The notes beneath the pieces were generated by a model. The model was not told the origin of the DNA. It ran no database searches and saw only the letters and a program-made list of their open reading frames with translations. From NCBI GenBank assembly GCA_000381585.1, contig KB906733.1, forward strand, positions 759,378 to 823,377: 64,000 nucleotides of DNA. The letters are read 5' to 3'. Shown in pieces: positions 17,658 to 25,768 of this stretch. The DNA comes from Acidobacteriaceae bacterium KBS 83 (GTDB lineage: Bacteria; Acidobacteriota; Terriglobia; Terriglobales; Acidobacteriaceae). Made by a program: the position numbers and the translations under genes. The number at the start of each line of letters is the position of its first letter. Position 1 is the first letter of the stretch.

Positions 17658-18584
17658 ATGGGGCCGAGTCCTTTAGAACGTCTGAAGACCCACCCCTATC
17701 TGACGAGGGGCCGGAAGATCTCTGCGATCGTCTATGAGGAACTCTTCCGCACGCGCGCTTTCACTATGGCGGCGGCAATGTCCTACTATTTCCTGCTTGC
17801 ATTGCTCCCTCTGCTCATCTTCCTCTCCGCGATGCTGGGTTATCTGCCCATCCCCAATCTCTTCAATCAGCTGCTGGATCTCTTTGCCGTACTGGTGCCA
17901 CCCCAGGCGATGCGGATGGTGCAGCATATCCTCGCCGGACTGTTGACTCCGCACCGTGGGGGACTGCTTTCCTTTGGCTTCCTGGGCTATTTGTGGACGG
18001 CCTCAGGAGGCTTTGTCGCTCTGATTGAAGCCCTGGACGTGGCCTATGACGTAGAGAAATCCCGGAGCTGGTGGCGCGACCGCCTGCAGGCACTCCTGCT
18101 GACCTTTACCACCGGTGCCTTGATTCTTATTGGGCTGCTGCTGATTATTGCCGGCCCGCACTTCGGGCACTTGCTGACCGAGCTATTCCCCATCCCCCAG
18201 GGCTTCGGAGATCTCTGGCCGGTGATGCGCCTGATCACAATATTTCTGACCATCGTGGGAGCGGTGGAGCTGCAATACTATCTCGCGCCCAATCGCAAAC
18301 AGAACTTCATGGATACGCTGCCCGGTTCGATCGTCGCCGTCCTCGGCATCTTCCTGACATCTGGCGGTCTTGCCTATTACTTCGCCCACCTCTCGAATTA
18401 CAACAAGACCTACGGATCGCTCGGCGCCGTGATCATCCTGATGCTTTGGTTCTACGTGGTCTCATTGTTGTTCGTCGTTGGAGCGGAATTGAATGCCGAA
18501 CTGCCCAAAATGGAAGCCGCGTGCGCAGAACCGGTGACCACGAGTGAAATGCCGCCGAGGATAAAAGGCGCGCCCGCCGCTTGA
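17658..18584 (+). CDS. YihY/BrkB-family inner-membrane protein
   Basis: A 308-aa integral membrane protein of the YihY (formerly RNase BN/BrkB) family. The family opening FTMAAAMSYYFLLALLPLLIFLSAMLG lies at residues 34-60, the middle carries LWTASGGFVALIEALDVAYDVE, and the last third has FAHLSNYNKTYGSLGAVIILMLWFYV, all diagnostic. Six membrane helices are expected. The ATG at 17658 was preferred to a distal start at 17544 because the conserved cytoplasmic N terminus begins right after it. The family has no agreed function; some members may be transporters or envelope factors. Confidence 0.92.
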   Translation: MGPSPLERLKTHPYLTRGRKISAIVYEELFRTRAFTMAAAMSYYFLLALLPLLIFLSAMLGYLPIPNLFNQLLDLFAVLVPPQAMRMVQHILAGLLTPHRGGLLSFGFLGYLWTASGGFVALIEALDVAYDVEKSRSWWRDRLQALLLTFTTGALILIGLLLIIAGPHFGHLLTELFPIPQGFGDLWPVMRLITIFLTIVGAVELQYYLAPNRKQNFMDTLPGSIVAVLGIFLTSGGLAYYFAHLSNYNKTYGSLGAVIILMLWFYVVSLLFVVGAELNAELPKMEAACAEPVTTSEMPPRIKGAPAA

Positions 18585-18600
18585 GGGAACTCTTCCTCAT

Positions 18601-18613
18601 GGTGACCGTCACC
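18601..18613. promoter_or_regulatory. Short perfect palindrome after the YihY gene
   Basis: GGTGAC and GTCACC flank a single base at 18601-18613, 16 bases after the YihY stop and 138 bases before the SLH-like gene. It could be a small operator; no regulator can be assigned. Confidence 0.2.
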
Positions 18614-18750
18614 AAGGGTCAATTTCGTTGTAACGCTCTTTGATTCCAAAACACTATCCGATGTTGAGGGCTGCGCAACTTCAGTTGTGCTTCTTCACAA
18701 GCCTTCGACGGGTGGCGTTTCGCCGGTGCGCGACGCGACCGGAGAACGCA

Positions 18751-19419
18751 ATGAAATCGCTGGTCACAACTTTTCTCGTCTTTGCTACCTGCCTCGTTAT
18801 CGCTGGTACCATCGCGCTCATCGATCAGGCCCAGGCCACTCTCTCACTGTCATCCAGCGAGGCCAGCCAACTCACTCCTGCGGAGAAGGCCCGGGTCTCC
18901 GATCGCAGCACGCTTGGCGAGTTCGCAAACTCTGCTCAGGAGAAATTTTCGCTTCCCCAACCCGAGGCTCCAGTAGCCTTCGATGATGTGCGGCCCAGCG
19001 ATCCCATCTACACCGCCGCAGAGGCTGTCTATCCCTTCCTTCACCGACAGCTCCTCTGCCCCGACTGCGCGCTGACCTCGAATTTTTATGGCAGGAGTCC
19101 GTTGACCCGCGCCCAGGCGGCGGTTGCGCTGGTCAGCATCTTGATCCGCGAGAGAAAGATCACCTTGGCGACTCCGGAGGAGACAGCGGACGTCCTCGCC
19201 AATGTTTCCGATGCCGACTCGGTCTCCGTATTCGTCCGTCCCTACATCGCTACCGCTTTGGGAGAAGGAATTCTCCCGCTCGAGCCCGGAAATCTGGTTC
19301 GTCCCTCAGAACCGTATACGCATACAGAGATGGCGGTGCTCTTCAATACAGTGCAACGGCGTTTTCCGCCTTCTGCCGCTACGGCCTGCCTGCGTCTCGG
19401 ACACGAGGAGGGACGATGA
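18751..19419 (+). CDS. Exported SLH-domain-like protein
   Basis: A 222-aa protein with a signal peptide (residues 1-29, ending QAQA). After a Ser/Ala-rich linker come two segments resembling S-layer homology repeats: FDDVRPSDPIYTAAEAVYPFL...FYGRSPLTRAQAAVALV and NVSDADSVSVFVRPYIATALGEGIL...PYTHTEMAVLF. SLH-like domains anchor proteins to the cell wall or mediate contacts. The ATG at 18751 has GGAG ten bases upstream; an earlier in-frame start at 18640 is unlikely because it would bury the signal peptide. The stop overlaps the ATG of a 59-aa membrane peptide gene. Confidence 0.75.
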   Translation: MKSLVTTFLVFATCLVIAGTIALIDQAQATLSLSSSEASQLTPAEKARVSDRSTLGEFANSAQEKFSLPQPEAPVAFDDVRPSDPIYTAAEAVYPFLHRQLLCPDCALTSNFYGRSPLTRAQAAVALVSILIRERKITLATPEETADVLANVSDADSVSVFVRPYIATALGEGILPLEPGNLVRPSEPYTHTEMAVLFNTVQRRFPPSAATACLRLGHEEGR

Positions 19420-19595
19420 ACAGCAAAGCGAACTCGACCGGCGATACCCGGTCTCGGCAGCAAGATCGCTCGCATGACGGTAGGTCAGCCATATCGCTCG
19501 TAAAGGCCGTCCTGTCCGGCACAGGCATAACCGCCGAGCGAATCACCAGCACATTGCTGCTCGTGATCTGCGTCGCGGCCGCCGTCTTCTTTTAG
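19416..19595 (+). CDS. Small membrane protein translationally coupled to the SLH-like gene
   Basis: A 59-aa open frame, ATG at 19416 overlapping the upstream stop (ATGA) and preceded by GAGGAGGGA, an excellent ribosome site. Residues 1-38 are polar (Arg/Ser/Asp-rich) and the C terminus is a hydrophobic segment (STLLLVICVAAAVFF) that ends at the stop codon, i.e. a tail-anchored topology. I do not recognise the family. Overlap and ribosome site argue that it is real; coding evidence beyond that is limited by its size. Confidence 0.65.
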   Translation: MNSKANSTGDTRSRQQDRSHDGRSAISLVKAVLSGTGITAERITSTLLLVICVAAAVFF

Positions 19596-19626
19596 ATCGC
19601 GCAGCACATCATCCAGCGCCAGATCT

Positions 19627-20385
19627 CTACGCCATGTGCATGCCACCGTTCACGTCGAGCGTGTGCCCGGTGATATAGCTGGCCTTCTCCGACGCGAGAA
19701 ACGCGACAGCGTTCGCGATGTCCTGGTCGGTGCCCGCACGCCCCAGCGGGATGATCTGCATCATGGCGGCCTTCTGCTTTTCATCCAGCACCGCAGTCAT
19801 TGCGGTCTCGATCATGCCCGGCGCTACAACATTGGCTGTGACATTGCGCGAGGCCATCTCGCGGGCAAGAGATTTCGTGAATCCGATCAAACCTGCCTTT
19901 GAGGCTGCATAGTTGGCCTGGCCCGCCTGCCCCGTCTCTCCCACCACGCTCGAGATATTGATGATGCGGCCCCAGCGCGACTTCATCATCGAGCTGAGCA
20001 CGGCCTGCGTCAGCAGGAAGGTGCCGGTCAGGTTGGTTGCGATCACGTCATCCCAGTCGGCGCGCTTCATGCGCAACAGCAACATGTCCCGCGTGATGCC
20101 CGCGTTGTTGACCAGGATATCGATGCGCCCGAGCTTCGCGATCACGGCCTTGGCCGTGTCTTTGATGGATGCTTCGCTGCTGATGTCGAGGACGAAAACC
20201 TCGGCCTGCCCGCCGCCTGCAGCGATCTCCTCAGCAACGGCGCGTAGCTTCTCTTCGTTGCGTGCGGCGAGCGCAACCGTCGCGCCCTGCACAGCAAGAG
20301 TAAGGGCGCAGGCGCGTCCGATGCCCTGGGAAGCTCCAGTAACGAGTGCAATCTTGTTGGCCAGCTCTGTCGTGCGTTCTGTCAT
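19627..20385 (-). CDS. fabG: 3-oxoacyl-[acyl-carrier-protein] reductase
   Basis: A 252-aa classical short-chain dehydrogenase that reduces 3-oxoacyl-ACP in fatty acid elongation with NADPH. Visible are the cofactor loop TGASQGIG (residues 16-23), NNAG, the catalytic ISSVVG...NYAASKAG (Ser, Tyr, Lys) and the C-terminal YITGHTLDVNGGMHMA, which is almost diagnostic of FabG. It stands alone rather than in a fab cluster, so a dedicated paralogue for another 3-oxoacyl or sugar substrate is possible, but sequence favours FabG. Confidence 0.93.
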   Translation of the reverse strand: MTERTTELANKIALVTGASQGIGRACALTLAVQGATVALAARNEEKLRAVAEEIAAGGGQAEVFVLDISSEASIKDTAKAVIAKLGRIDILVNNAGITRDMLLLRMKRADWDDVIATNLTGTFLLTQAVLSSMMKSRWGRIINISSVVGETGQAGQANYAASKAGLIGFTKSLAREMASRNVTANVVAPGMIETAMTAVLDEKQKAAMMQIIPLGRAGTDQDIANAVAFLASEKASYITGHTLDVNGGMHMA

Positions 20386-20458
20386 GGGGGAAGTATCGCT
20401 GAAAGCAGCCGTTGGCTACTACTTCGCGCTCCCTCTATTGCGAAAGCTGTGACGCGCC

Positions 20459-21274
20459 TTACAACGGCTCTGCCGCAGGAACCGGCCGTCTCGCGCCCAA
20501 AGCAGCCCCGAGCCCCTTCGCCAACTCGATCGACCAGATATAGACAACAAGCTCGCGCGCATAGAACAGCAGGGGCTGCGTGTCCGGCAGCGTGATGCCG
20601 TGCGCCGCGGGCAGCTCGTTGAGCTGGAACTCCGCTTCCGCGGCCTCGAGCGGCCAGGGCATGTGGTGGATCTCGCCCTGAAAGAGATGGCCGCGGCGAT
20701 CGGCGGTATAGAGGCGATAGCGTTCGGTCAGAAAGTATTCGATGGTGCCGGGAACGCTTTGCGCCAGCCGCTGCGTCGGACCAAGCCCACGATAGGTGGC
20801 GCGGAAGCGGACCGGCTGGCGCGTGAGATGGCGATCGCTCCTGTACAAAAAGCGCCCGTCCGGCTGAGGTTTGATCGCCATGTGCGCCCAGTAGTAGGGC
20901 AGACGGAAAAACATGCGCGCGATCGATACCGCGATCGGATTCGCCGCATCGAGCGAGAAAAAATAAACGCCGGCCAGGTTGGTGTGCTCCTCCCGCACAT
21001 AAGTGCGCAGGTTGAGCTCCGGAAAAGTGTCCGTGCCGGGAACTTTAGGCAATGCGCTGAAGCGGATGCGGTCCATCCAGAAGGGCACGACGCCGATCCA
21101 GGCCGAGCCATCGAAGGTGTCCGGGACCAGCCCGGCGGGCAGCAGCGGTGCAATGGACGCAGCAGGCACCGGCCAGTGCGCAAACAGCAGATCGTTCCAC
21201 CGCTGCGTCATCGCCCATTGGCGCTTCGGCAGCGGGGTAGGGCGATGGCCAGTCGTGTTGAGGATGTCCTGCAC
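20459..21274 (-). CDS. DUF2071 (YqjF-like) protein
   Basis: A 271-aa protein with the DUF2071 signature: WNDLLFAHWPVPAASIAPLLPAGL near the N terminus, then DTFDGSAWIGVVPFWMDRIR and ELNLRTYV. The fold is related to acetoacetate decarboxylase, but the family has no demonstrated activity. No signal peptide or membrane helix is evident. It lies between fabG and the DinB-like gene, all on the minus strand but with gaps of 70-110 bp, so co-transcription is uncertain. Confidence 0.85.
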   Translation of the reverse strand: MQDILNTTGHRPTPLPKRQWAMTQRWNDLLFAHWPVPAASIAPLLPAGLVPDTFDGSAWIGVVPFWMDRIRFSALPKVPGTDTFPELNLRTYVREEHTNLAGVYFFSLDAANPIAVSIARMFFRLPYYWAHMAIKPQPDGRFLYRSDRHLTRQPVRFRATYRGLGPTQRLAQSVPGTIEYFLTERYRLYTADRRGHLFQGEIHHMPWPLEAAEAEFQLNELPAAHGITLPDTQPLLFYARELVVYIWSIELAKGLGAALGARRPVPAAEPL

Positions 21275-21381
21275 TTTGTCCTTATGTCCGCACCGCGATT
21301 TGTCGGATACGTCGAGGGCGCGTTCCGCGTTCCAGAGTAGCGAAGCGGGGGAGTGGCTGCAATTGGCGACGCCGCTTCAGC

Positions 21382-21894
21382 TTACAGGTAGCGCTCGCGC
21401 AGCACGCGCATATGGTGCGTCAGATGGCCAGGAACGATGAAGCCGAGAGAAAGCACGGTGAACGGATAGCCGCTGGCGATACCGCGGCGCGCCCACGCCT
21501 CCGGCTGCAGGTTGCGGAAGAAATCAATGCTGGCCTCGCGGACGTGACGAAACTCCGCGACGTGTGTGGCCCATGGCAGGCGGTCCGCTTCTGCGCCTGC
21601 GACGCCGATATTCTGGTCGAAACTCGGGAGCGGCACGTCAAAGCCGCGCGCGAACCAGAGCGCACGCATGGTGAAGACGCGTTCCGTGTCGTTGACGTGG
21701 CTCAGAGCCTGGCGAATGCTCCACTTCTCCGGCGCGTAGCGATGGAGCGATTTTTCCTCAGAGATGCCTCCAAAAAATGCGACCGCATCGTCGAGCTGCG
21801 CGGTCATCGCGGCGAGGCAATCGTCACCCTCAACCTGGTCGATATAGGTGAAGTAGTAGGGCGCAACGTCTCCGGCGGCGGGGCGGGTATGCAT
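21382..21894 (-). CDS. DinB-family (DUF664-type) protein
   Basis: A 170-aa four-helix protein of the DinB/YfiT metal-binding superfamily, whose members include thiol transferases and hydrolases. Expected histidines are present: KWSIRQALSHVNDTER in helix 2 (His) and GHLTHHMRVLRERYL at the C terminus (HxxxH-like triplet). The ATG at 21894 begins a normal N terminus; a distal start at 22074 would overlap the divergent ThyX-like gene. No reliable substrate prediction is possible. Confidence 0.85.
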   Translation of the reverse strand: MHTRPAAGDVAPYYFTYIDQVEGDDCLAAMTAQLDDAVAFFGGISEEKSLHRYAPEKWSIRQALSHVNDTERVFTMRALWFARGFDVPLPSFDQNIGVAGAEADRLPWATHVAEFRHVREASIDFFRNLQPEAWARRGIASGYPFTVLSLGFIVPGHLTHHMRVLRERYL

Positions 21895-21994
21895 GACAAC
21901 AGGGTAGCGCTCACCCGGCTCAGCGCGATCGGGAAATAGGACCGGTTTCTCACAGGGTGTGGCCGACTCGGCCAGGTCGTATGCTGAAGGCAAG

Positions 21995-23599
21995 ATGGCC
22001 CCCATGGAATCGCAGACCGAAGTGGCTCCCCTGACCCCCGCCGCAATTCCCGATGGCGGCGAGCGTCCGCGCAATCAAACCGATGTCTACGCCGTGCATG
22101 GCGCCGATCCGGAAGTGCTTGCCTACGCGATGGCCAAGTACTCGCGGTCATCGCTCTCCATGAAGGAATCGCTGCGCGAGATCTCCAGCCAGCGCGCCGA
22201 GCAGTTCCTGAACACCTTCTACTTCCAGTACGGCCATCGCTCAATCGCCGACCTCGCACATGTAGCCTTCGCGATTGAGCGGCTCAGCCTGCTCGCGGCA
22301 ATCATCCTCGTCGACGAGCAGCGTTGGGATGGTCAGGAGCGCTCCACGCGCTACCAGAACTTCCGCAAGAGTGGATGGTATTTGCCGGAGTTTGGCGAAG
22401 CCGACCAGGCGCGGGCCACCTACGAGGCCATCATCGAGCGGCTCTTTGCCGACTACCACGCCGTGAGCGAAGGCGTGCTCGCGTCGTTCATGGCGAAGAC
22501 CGAGCGTCCGGCCGAGATGAAGCCCGAGACCTTTGAGCGGACGCTACGCGCCCGGGCCTTCGACGTGGCGCGCTATCTGCTCCCGCTGGCGACCAACACA
22601 TCGCTGGGCCAGATCGTGAACGCGCGCACGCTGGAGATGCAGGTCAGCCGCCTCTTGAGTGACGAGCACGCCGAGGTACGTGAGCTCGGAGAACGGCTTC
22701 GTGCCGCCGGCACCGGCCCTGCGTGGAATGTGCACGCGCGCGAGATGACCGAGCTGGTCGCCGAGCTGCGCGGCACTCATCCGGAGCTTGCCAACCATGC
22801 CGCGACGCTGCTGGAGCGCGAGGTGAAGGTCGCGCCCACGCTGGTGAAATACGCGGCGGCGAACCCCTACCAGATGGAGACGCGGCGCGATCTGGAGCAG
22901 GCCGCGCGCGAGCTGATGCAAGACGCTCCCATCGACGCCGCGCCAGTCGTTGACCTGGTCGAGCGCGGCCCGTCGCTCGAAGCCGAGATCGCCGCCACGC
23001 TGCTGTACGGTGTCTGCCATTATCCCTTTCGTCAGGTTCGCGATCGCGTAGCCGCTCTGGGCGAGGCGCAACGGGCTGAGATTATCGACATCGGTGTGCG
23101 GCATCGCGGCCGCCACGATGAGCTGCTTCGTGCCTTCGCCGCGGGTGAGCCGCTTCGCTTCGACATCCTGATGGATATTGGCGGCTTCCGCGACATGCAT
23201 CGGCATCGCCGCTGCCTTCAAACCATGCAGAGCTTCACAGCGGCGCACGGTTTTGATGTGCCGGAGGGTCTTGCCGAGTCAGGCCTCGTCAGCACCTACG
23301 AAGCGGCCACCTCCGCGGCGCACGATGCCTTTGCCGCGGTCGCTGCGAGTGACGCGCCCGAGGCGGCCGCAACCGCGCGGTATCTGCTGCCGTTGGGAAC
23401 GCGCTGCCGCTCGCTCTTCCAGATGGATTTCGCCGAGGCCCTCTACATCAGCGAACTGCGTTCGGCGCCGCAGGGCCACTTCTCCTATCGCCGGGTAGCG
23501 TGGGAGATGTATCAGGCGGTCGCGCGGCAGCATCCGGCGCTGGCGCGATACGTGCGAGTGACGGATGTTCGCGAGCCGGTGGATCTACTGAAGCGATGA
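21995..23599 (+). CDS. Tandem-domain ThyX-like (FAD-dependent thymidylate synthase) protein
   Basis: A 534-aa protein, about twice the length of a normal ThyX (220-250 aa). Both halves carry ThyX hallmarks: the first has FYFQYGHRSIADLAHVAF, QERSTRYQNF and ARYLLPLATNTSLGQ; the second has GGFRDMHRHRRCLQT, ARYLLPLGTRCRSLFQ and ISELRSAPQGHFSYR. The canonical RHRxxSxNExSxRY motif is not intact in either half; HRHR is in the second, ERSTRY in the first. It may form the active site between domains, or be a paralogue with another role. The ATG 21995 has AAGG five bases upstream. It is followed 16 bases later by the AAC(6')-like gene. Confidence 0.8.
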   Translation: MAPMESQTEVAPLTPAAIPDGGERPRNQTDVYAVHGADPEVLAYAMAKYSRSSLSMKESLREISSQRAEQFLNTFYFQYGHRSIADLAHVAFAIERLSLLAAIILVDEQRWDGQERSTRYQNFRKSGWYLPEFGEADQARATYEAIIERLFADYHAVSEGVLASFMAKTERPAEMKPETFERTLRARAFDVARYLLPLATNTSLGQIVNARTLEMQVSRLLSDEHAEVRELGERLRAAGTGPAWNVHAREMTELVAELRGTHPELANHAATLLEREVKVAPTLVKYAAANPYQMETRRDLEQAARELMQDAPIDAAPVVDLVERGPSLEAEIAATLLYGVCHYPFRQVRDRVAALGEAQRAEIIDIGVRHRGRHDELLRAFAAGEPLRFDILMDIGGFRDMHRHRRCLQTMQSFTAAHGFDVPEGLAESGLVSTYEAATSAAHDAFAAVAASDAPEAAATARYLLPLGTRCRSLFQMDFAEALYISELRSAPQGHFSYRRVAWEMYQAVARQHPALARYVRVTDVREPVDLLKR

Positions 23600-23615
23600 A
23601 GGGCCTGCTGAAACG

Positions 23616-24080
23616 ATGAGTAGAACTGAGTGGCGCATCGCAGCTCCAGGGCCGGAGGAGATGACAGCTTGGCGGCACATGCGGCAAACGTTGTGGCCGG
23701 AGATGAGGGCAGAGGAGAACTTTAGCGAGACGGAGTCGATGTTGGCAGCTGAGTCGCGCTTCTTCATTCGTGTCGCGTTGGACGCGCAAGGCAGAGCAGC
23801 CGGATTTGCGGAGGCTGCTCTGCGCAGGGATGCTGTCAACGGATGCGCGACCTCGCCGGTGGTCTTCTTGGAAGGGATTTACGTGGAACCACAGCTTCGA
23901 AGGCAGGGAGTCGCACGCGCCCTGGTGCATGCCGTAGAGGAATGGGGTCGGAAGATAGGCTGTTGCGAATTCGCATCGGACGCCCTGCTGGAAAATACCT
24001 CCGGCCATTCCATGCATCGCGGGCTTGGATTTGAGGAGACGGAGCGGGTGGTGTACTTCCGCAAGCAGTTGATGAGTTGA
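23616..24080 (+). CDS. AAC(6')-like aminoglycoside N-acetyltransferase family protein
   Basis: A 154-aa GNAT protein. The stretch VNGCATSPVVFLEGIYV, followed by RRQGVARALV, CEFASDALLENTSGHSMH and LGFEETERVVYFRK, follows the chromosomal aminoglycoside 6'-N-acetyltransferases of Acinetobacter and Salmonella almost position by position, including the C-terminal ERVVYF-K. The N terminus W-MRQTLWPEM also fits. In that family acetyl-CoA is used to modify the 6' amino group of tobramycin, amikacin and relatives. Whether this protein gives resistance is unknown; environmental homologues often have other roles. It lies 16 bases behind the ThyX-like gene and upstream of recA. Confidence 0.82.
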   Translation: MSRTEWRIAAPGPEEMTAWRHMRQTLWPEMRAEENFSETESMLAAESRFFIRVALDAQGRAAGFAEAALRRDAVNGCATSPVVFLEGIYVEPQLRRQGVARALVHAVEEWGRKIGCCEFASDALLENTSGHSMHRGLGFEETERVVYFRKQLMS

Positions 24081-24119
24081 CGAAAGGAACGCCCATTTTG
24101 GGCTACGACTATTCGGTGC

Positions 24120-24149
24120 TTGTTTCGCCTTCTATTCACCTGCTAGACT
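24120..24149 (+). promoter_or_regulatory. Possible sigma-70-type promoter for recA
   Basis: TTGTTT at 24120-24125 and TAGACT at 24144-24149 are separated by 18 bases, about 70 bases ahead of the recA start. Both boxes are imperfect. I see no clear LexA-type palindrome in this interval. Confidence 0.35.
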
Positions 24150-24219
24150 CGGGAGTAGCTGGTAAATCAATAAGATAGACGAGCCGGCAAGAAGCTGGCG
24201 GATGGAGAGGATTTCGGGC

Positions 24220-25302
24220 ATGGCTGATGATCGTTCGCGCGCTGTAGAGCTGGCGCTATCGCAAATAGAGAAGCAGTTTGGCAAAGGTTCGATCATGCGC
24301 CTCGGCAGCAAAGAGGCGATTGTGCCGATCTCGACGATCAGCACCGGCTCGATCTCCTTTGACGCGGCACTGGGTGTCGGCGGCGTGCCCCGCGGCCGCG
24401 TGATTGAGATCTTCGGACCGGAGTCATCGGGAAAGACAACCATCACGCTGCAGATCATTGCCGAGGCTCAGAAGCTGGGTGGCATGGCGGCATTCGTCGA
24501 TGCCGAGCATGCGCTTGATCCGGGCTATGCCAAGAAGCTGGGCGTTGACGTAGACAATCTGCTGGTATCGCAGCCGGACTATGGCGAGCAGGCGCTCGAG
24601 ATTACAGAGGCGTTGGTGCGCTCAGGCGCGATCGATGTGCTGGTTGTAGACTCGGTCGCCGCATTGGTCCCCAAGGCGGAGCTTGATGGTGAGATGGGCG
24701 ATTCGCACATGGGCCTGCAGGCGCGGCTCATGTCGCAGGCACTGCGCAAGCTGACCGGCACAGTGGCGAAGTCGCGCACATGCCTGATCTTCATCAATCA
24801 GATCCGCGAGAAGATCGGCGTCATGTTCGGCAATCCGGAAACGACAACGGGCGGGCGCGCTCTGAAGTTCTACTCCTCGGTACGCATCGACATTCGCCGC
24901 ATCGCTGCCGTGAAAGACGGTGACGCCGTCGTCGGCTCGCGCACCAAGGTGAAGATCGTAAAGAACAAGGTGGCCGCGCCCTTCCGCGATGCCGAGTTCG
25001 ACATCCTGTACGGCGAGGGCATCTCCCGCGAGGGCGATGTGCTGGATCTGGCAGTGGCCAACAACGTTGTCGAAAAGTCGGGCGCGTGGTTCAGCTACTC
25101 CGGCGAGCGCATCGGCCAGGGCCGCGAAAATGTCCGGCAGTACTTGAAGGACAATCGCGACACCTTCGACCGCATCCACCAGCAGTTGCGTCAGAAGCTG
25201 GGAATCGCCGGCGTGAAGGAGGCCGAGGTGCCGCCCGTGCCGGTAAACGGTGCAGCGGTGGCCGAAGCAGCAGTGCGCCCGGTCTCACGACGGCCGCAGT
25301 AG
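24220..25302 (+). CDS. recA: Recombinase RecA
   Basis: A 360-aa DNA strand-exchange ATPase for homologous recombination and SOS induction. The N terminus runs [18 protein letters not shown]; Walker A is GPESSGKTT, with [17 protein letters not shown], and the loop L2 region [22 protein letters not shown] fully conserved. The last 30 residues are Pro/Ala/Val-rich rather than the acidic tail of E. coli RecA. The ATG at 24220 has GGAGAGGA upstream; a start at 24202 would add six residues. It is monocistronic, ended by a perfect 13-bp hairpin terminator. Confidence 0.98.
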   Translation: MADDRSRAVELALSQIEKQFGKGSIMRLGSKEAIVPISTISTGSISFDAALGVGGVPRGRVIEIFGPESSGKTTITLQIIAEAQKLGGMAAFVDAEHALDPGYAKKLGVDVDNLLVSQPDYGEQALEITEALVRSGAIDVLVVDSVAALVPKAELDGEMGDSHMGLQARLMSQALRKLTGTVAKSRTCLIFINQIREKIGVMFGNPETTTGGRALKFYSSVRIDIRRIAAVKDGDAVVGSRTKVKIVKNKVAAPFRDAEFDILYGEGISREGDVLDLAVANNVVEKSGAWFSYSGERIGQGRENVRQYLKDNRDTFDRIHQQLRQKLGIAGVKEAEVPPVPVNGAAVAEAAVRPVSRRPQ

Positions 25303-25321
25303 CAGAGTCTGATCTGTAGAC

Positions 25322-25350
25322 GGAAGGCGGCTGCTATGCAGCCGCCTTCC
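25322..25350 (+). terminator. recA intrinsic terminator
   Basis: GGAAGGCGGCTGC (25322-25334) and GCAGCCGCCTTCC (25338-25350) form a perfect 13-bp stem with a 3-base loop, 19 bases after the recA stop. The following T-run is short (TTGCATT), but stem strength and place make a terminator likely. Confidence 0.8.
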
Positions 25351-25519
25351 TTGCATTGCGGGGAAAATGCCGAATCCCGCTTCGGAACTGTATCCATGGC
25401 AGTAGCAAAATCTTGGCAAAACAAGTCTGTCGACTTGTTATTCTGGAAATAGGGAAGGACTTTCTCCAGATCGTTGCCTGGAACAGCTCAAATTTTGAGT
25501 TGCTTAACTCTAGCGGTAT
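25351..25519. other. AT-rich intergenic stretch with a small hairpin
   Basis: This stretch between the recA terminator and the dispersed repeat is clearly less GC-rich than its surroundings. It holds a perfect 8-bp inverted repeat, AACAAGTC at 25420-25427 with GACTTGTT at 25432-25439 around TGTC, and a palindrome CTCAAATTTTGAG near 25488-25500. A 67-codon open frame crosses it but has no ribosome site or coding character. I see no gene. Confidence 0.5.
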
Positions 25520-25644
25520 GACATATTTACATGTAAGTCATTTGATTGGACATATTTAGCCACGGTACGGCCTCTAACCAGAACGATTCAAAGTACTTAT
25601 ACGGTGGCCTTCCGCACCGGAGGGGGAGGGGGTAGGTCACGTTA
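25520..25644 (+). repeat. Dispersed intergenic repeat, copy B
   Basis: About 125 bp resembling, in reverse orientation, bases 40684-40811. Shared parts in order: GACATATTTAC-TGTAA, a second GACAT-TTTAGCC-CGG about 30 bases later, CT-CTAA, AAAG-ACTT, CCTTC, and a G-rich tail GGAGGGGGAGGGGG at 25619-25632 followed by AGGT-ACG. I judge the two copies about two-thirds identical by eye. This copy lies between recA and coaD, 125 bases ahead of coaD and in the same orientation. Nature unknown: small RNA, regulatory array, or remnant of a mobile intergenic element. Confidence 0.55.
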
Positions 25645-25768
25645 TCGGGCGTTTCCCCTCACGGTTGCAATGCGCATTCGCTAAGAGCAGGATGCCGGCG
25701 AAAGTACACAGCCGATCGGTGGACGTGCCCCGGCCATGCCGCTTACACTCTCCGACGGACTGTCTCTC

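Noticed and set aside
25356-25559. 67-codon frame between recA and coaD
   Set aside because: Starts inside the terminator tail, lacks a ribosome site, and runs into the dispersed repeat; composition is AT-rich non-coding.
25612-25635. G-rich run as a stand-alone quadruplex regulatory signal
   Set aside because: Better explained as the conserved tail of the dispersed repeat, since the other copy has it at the same relative place.
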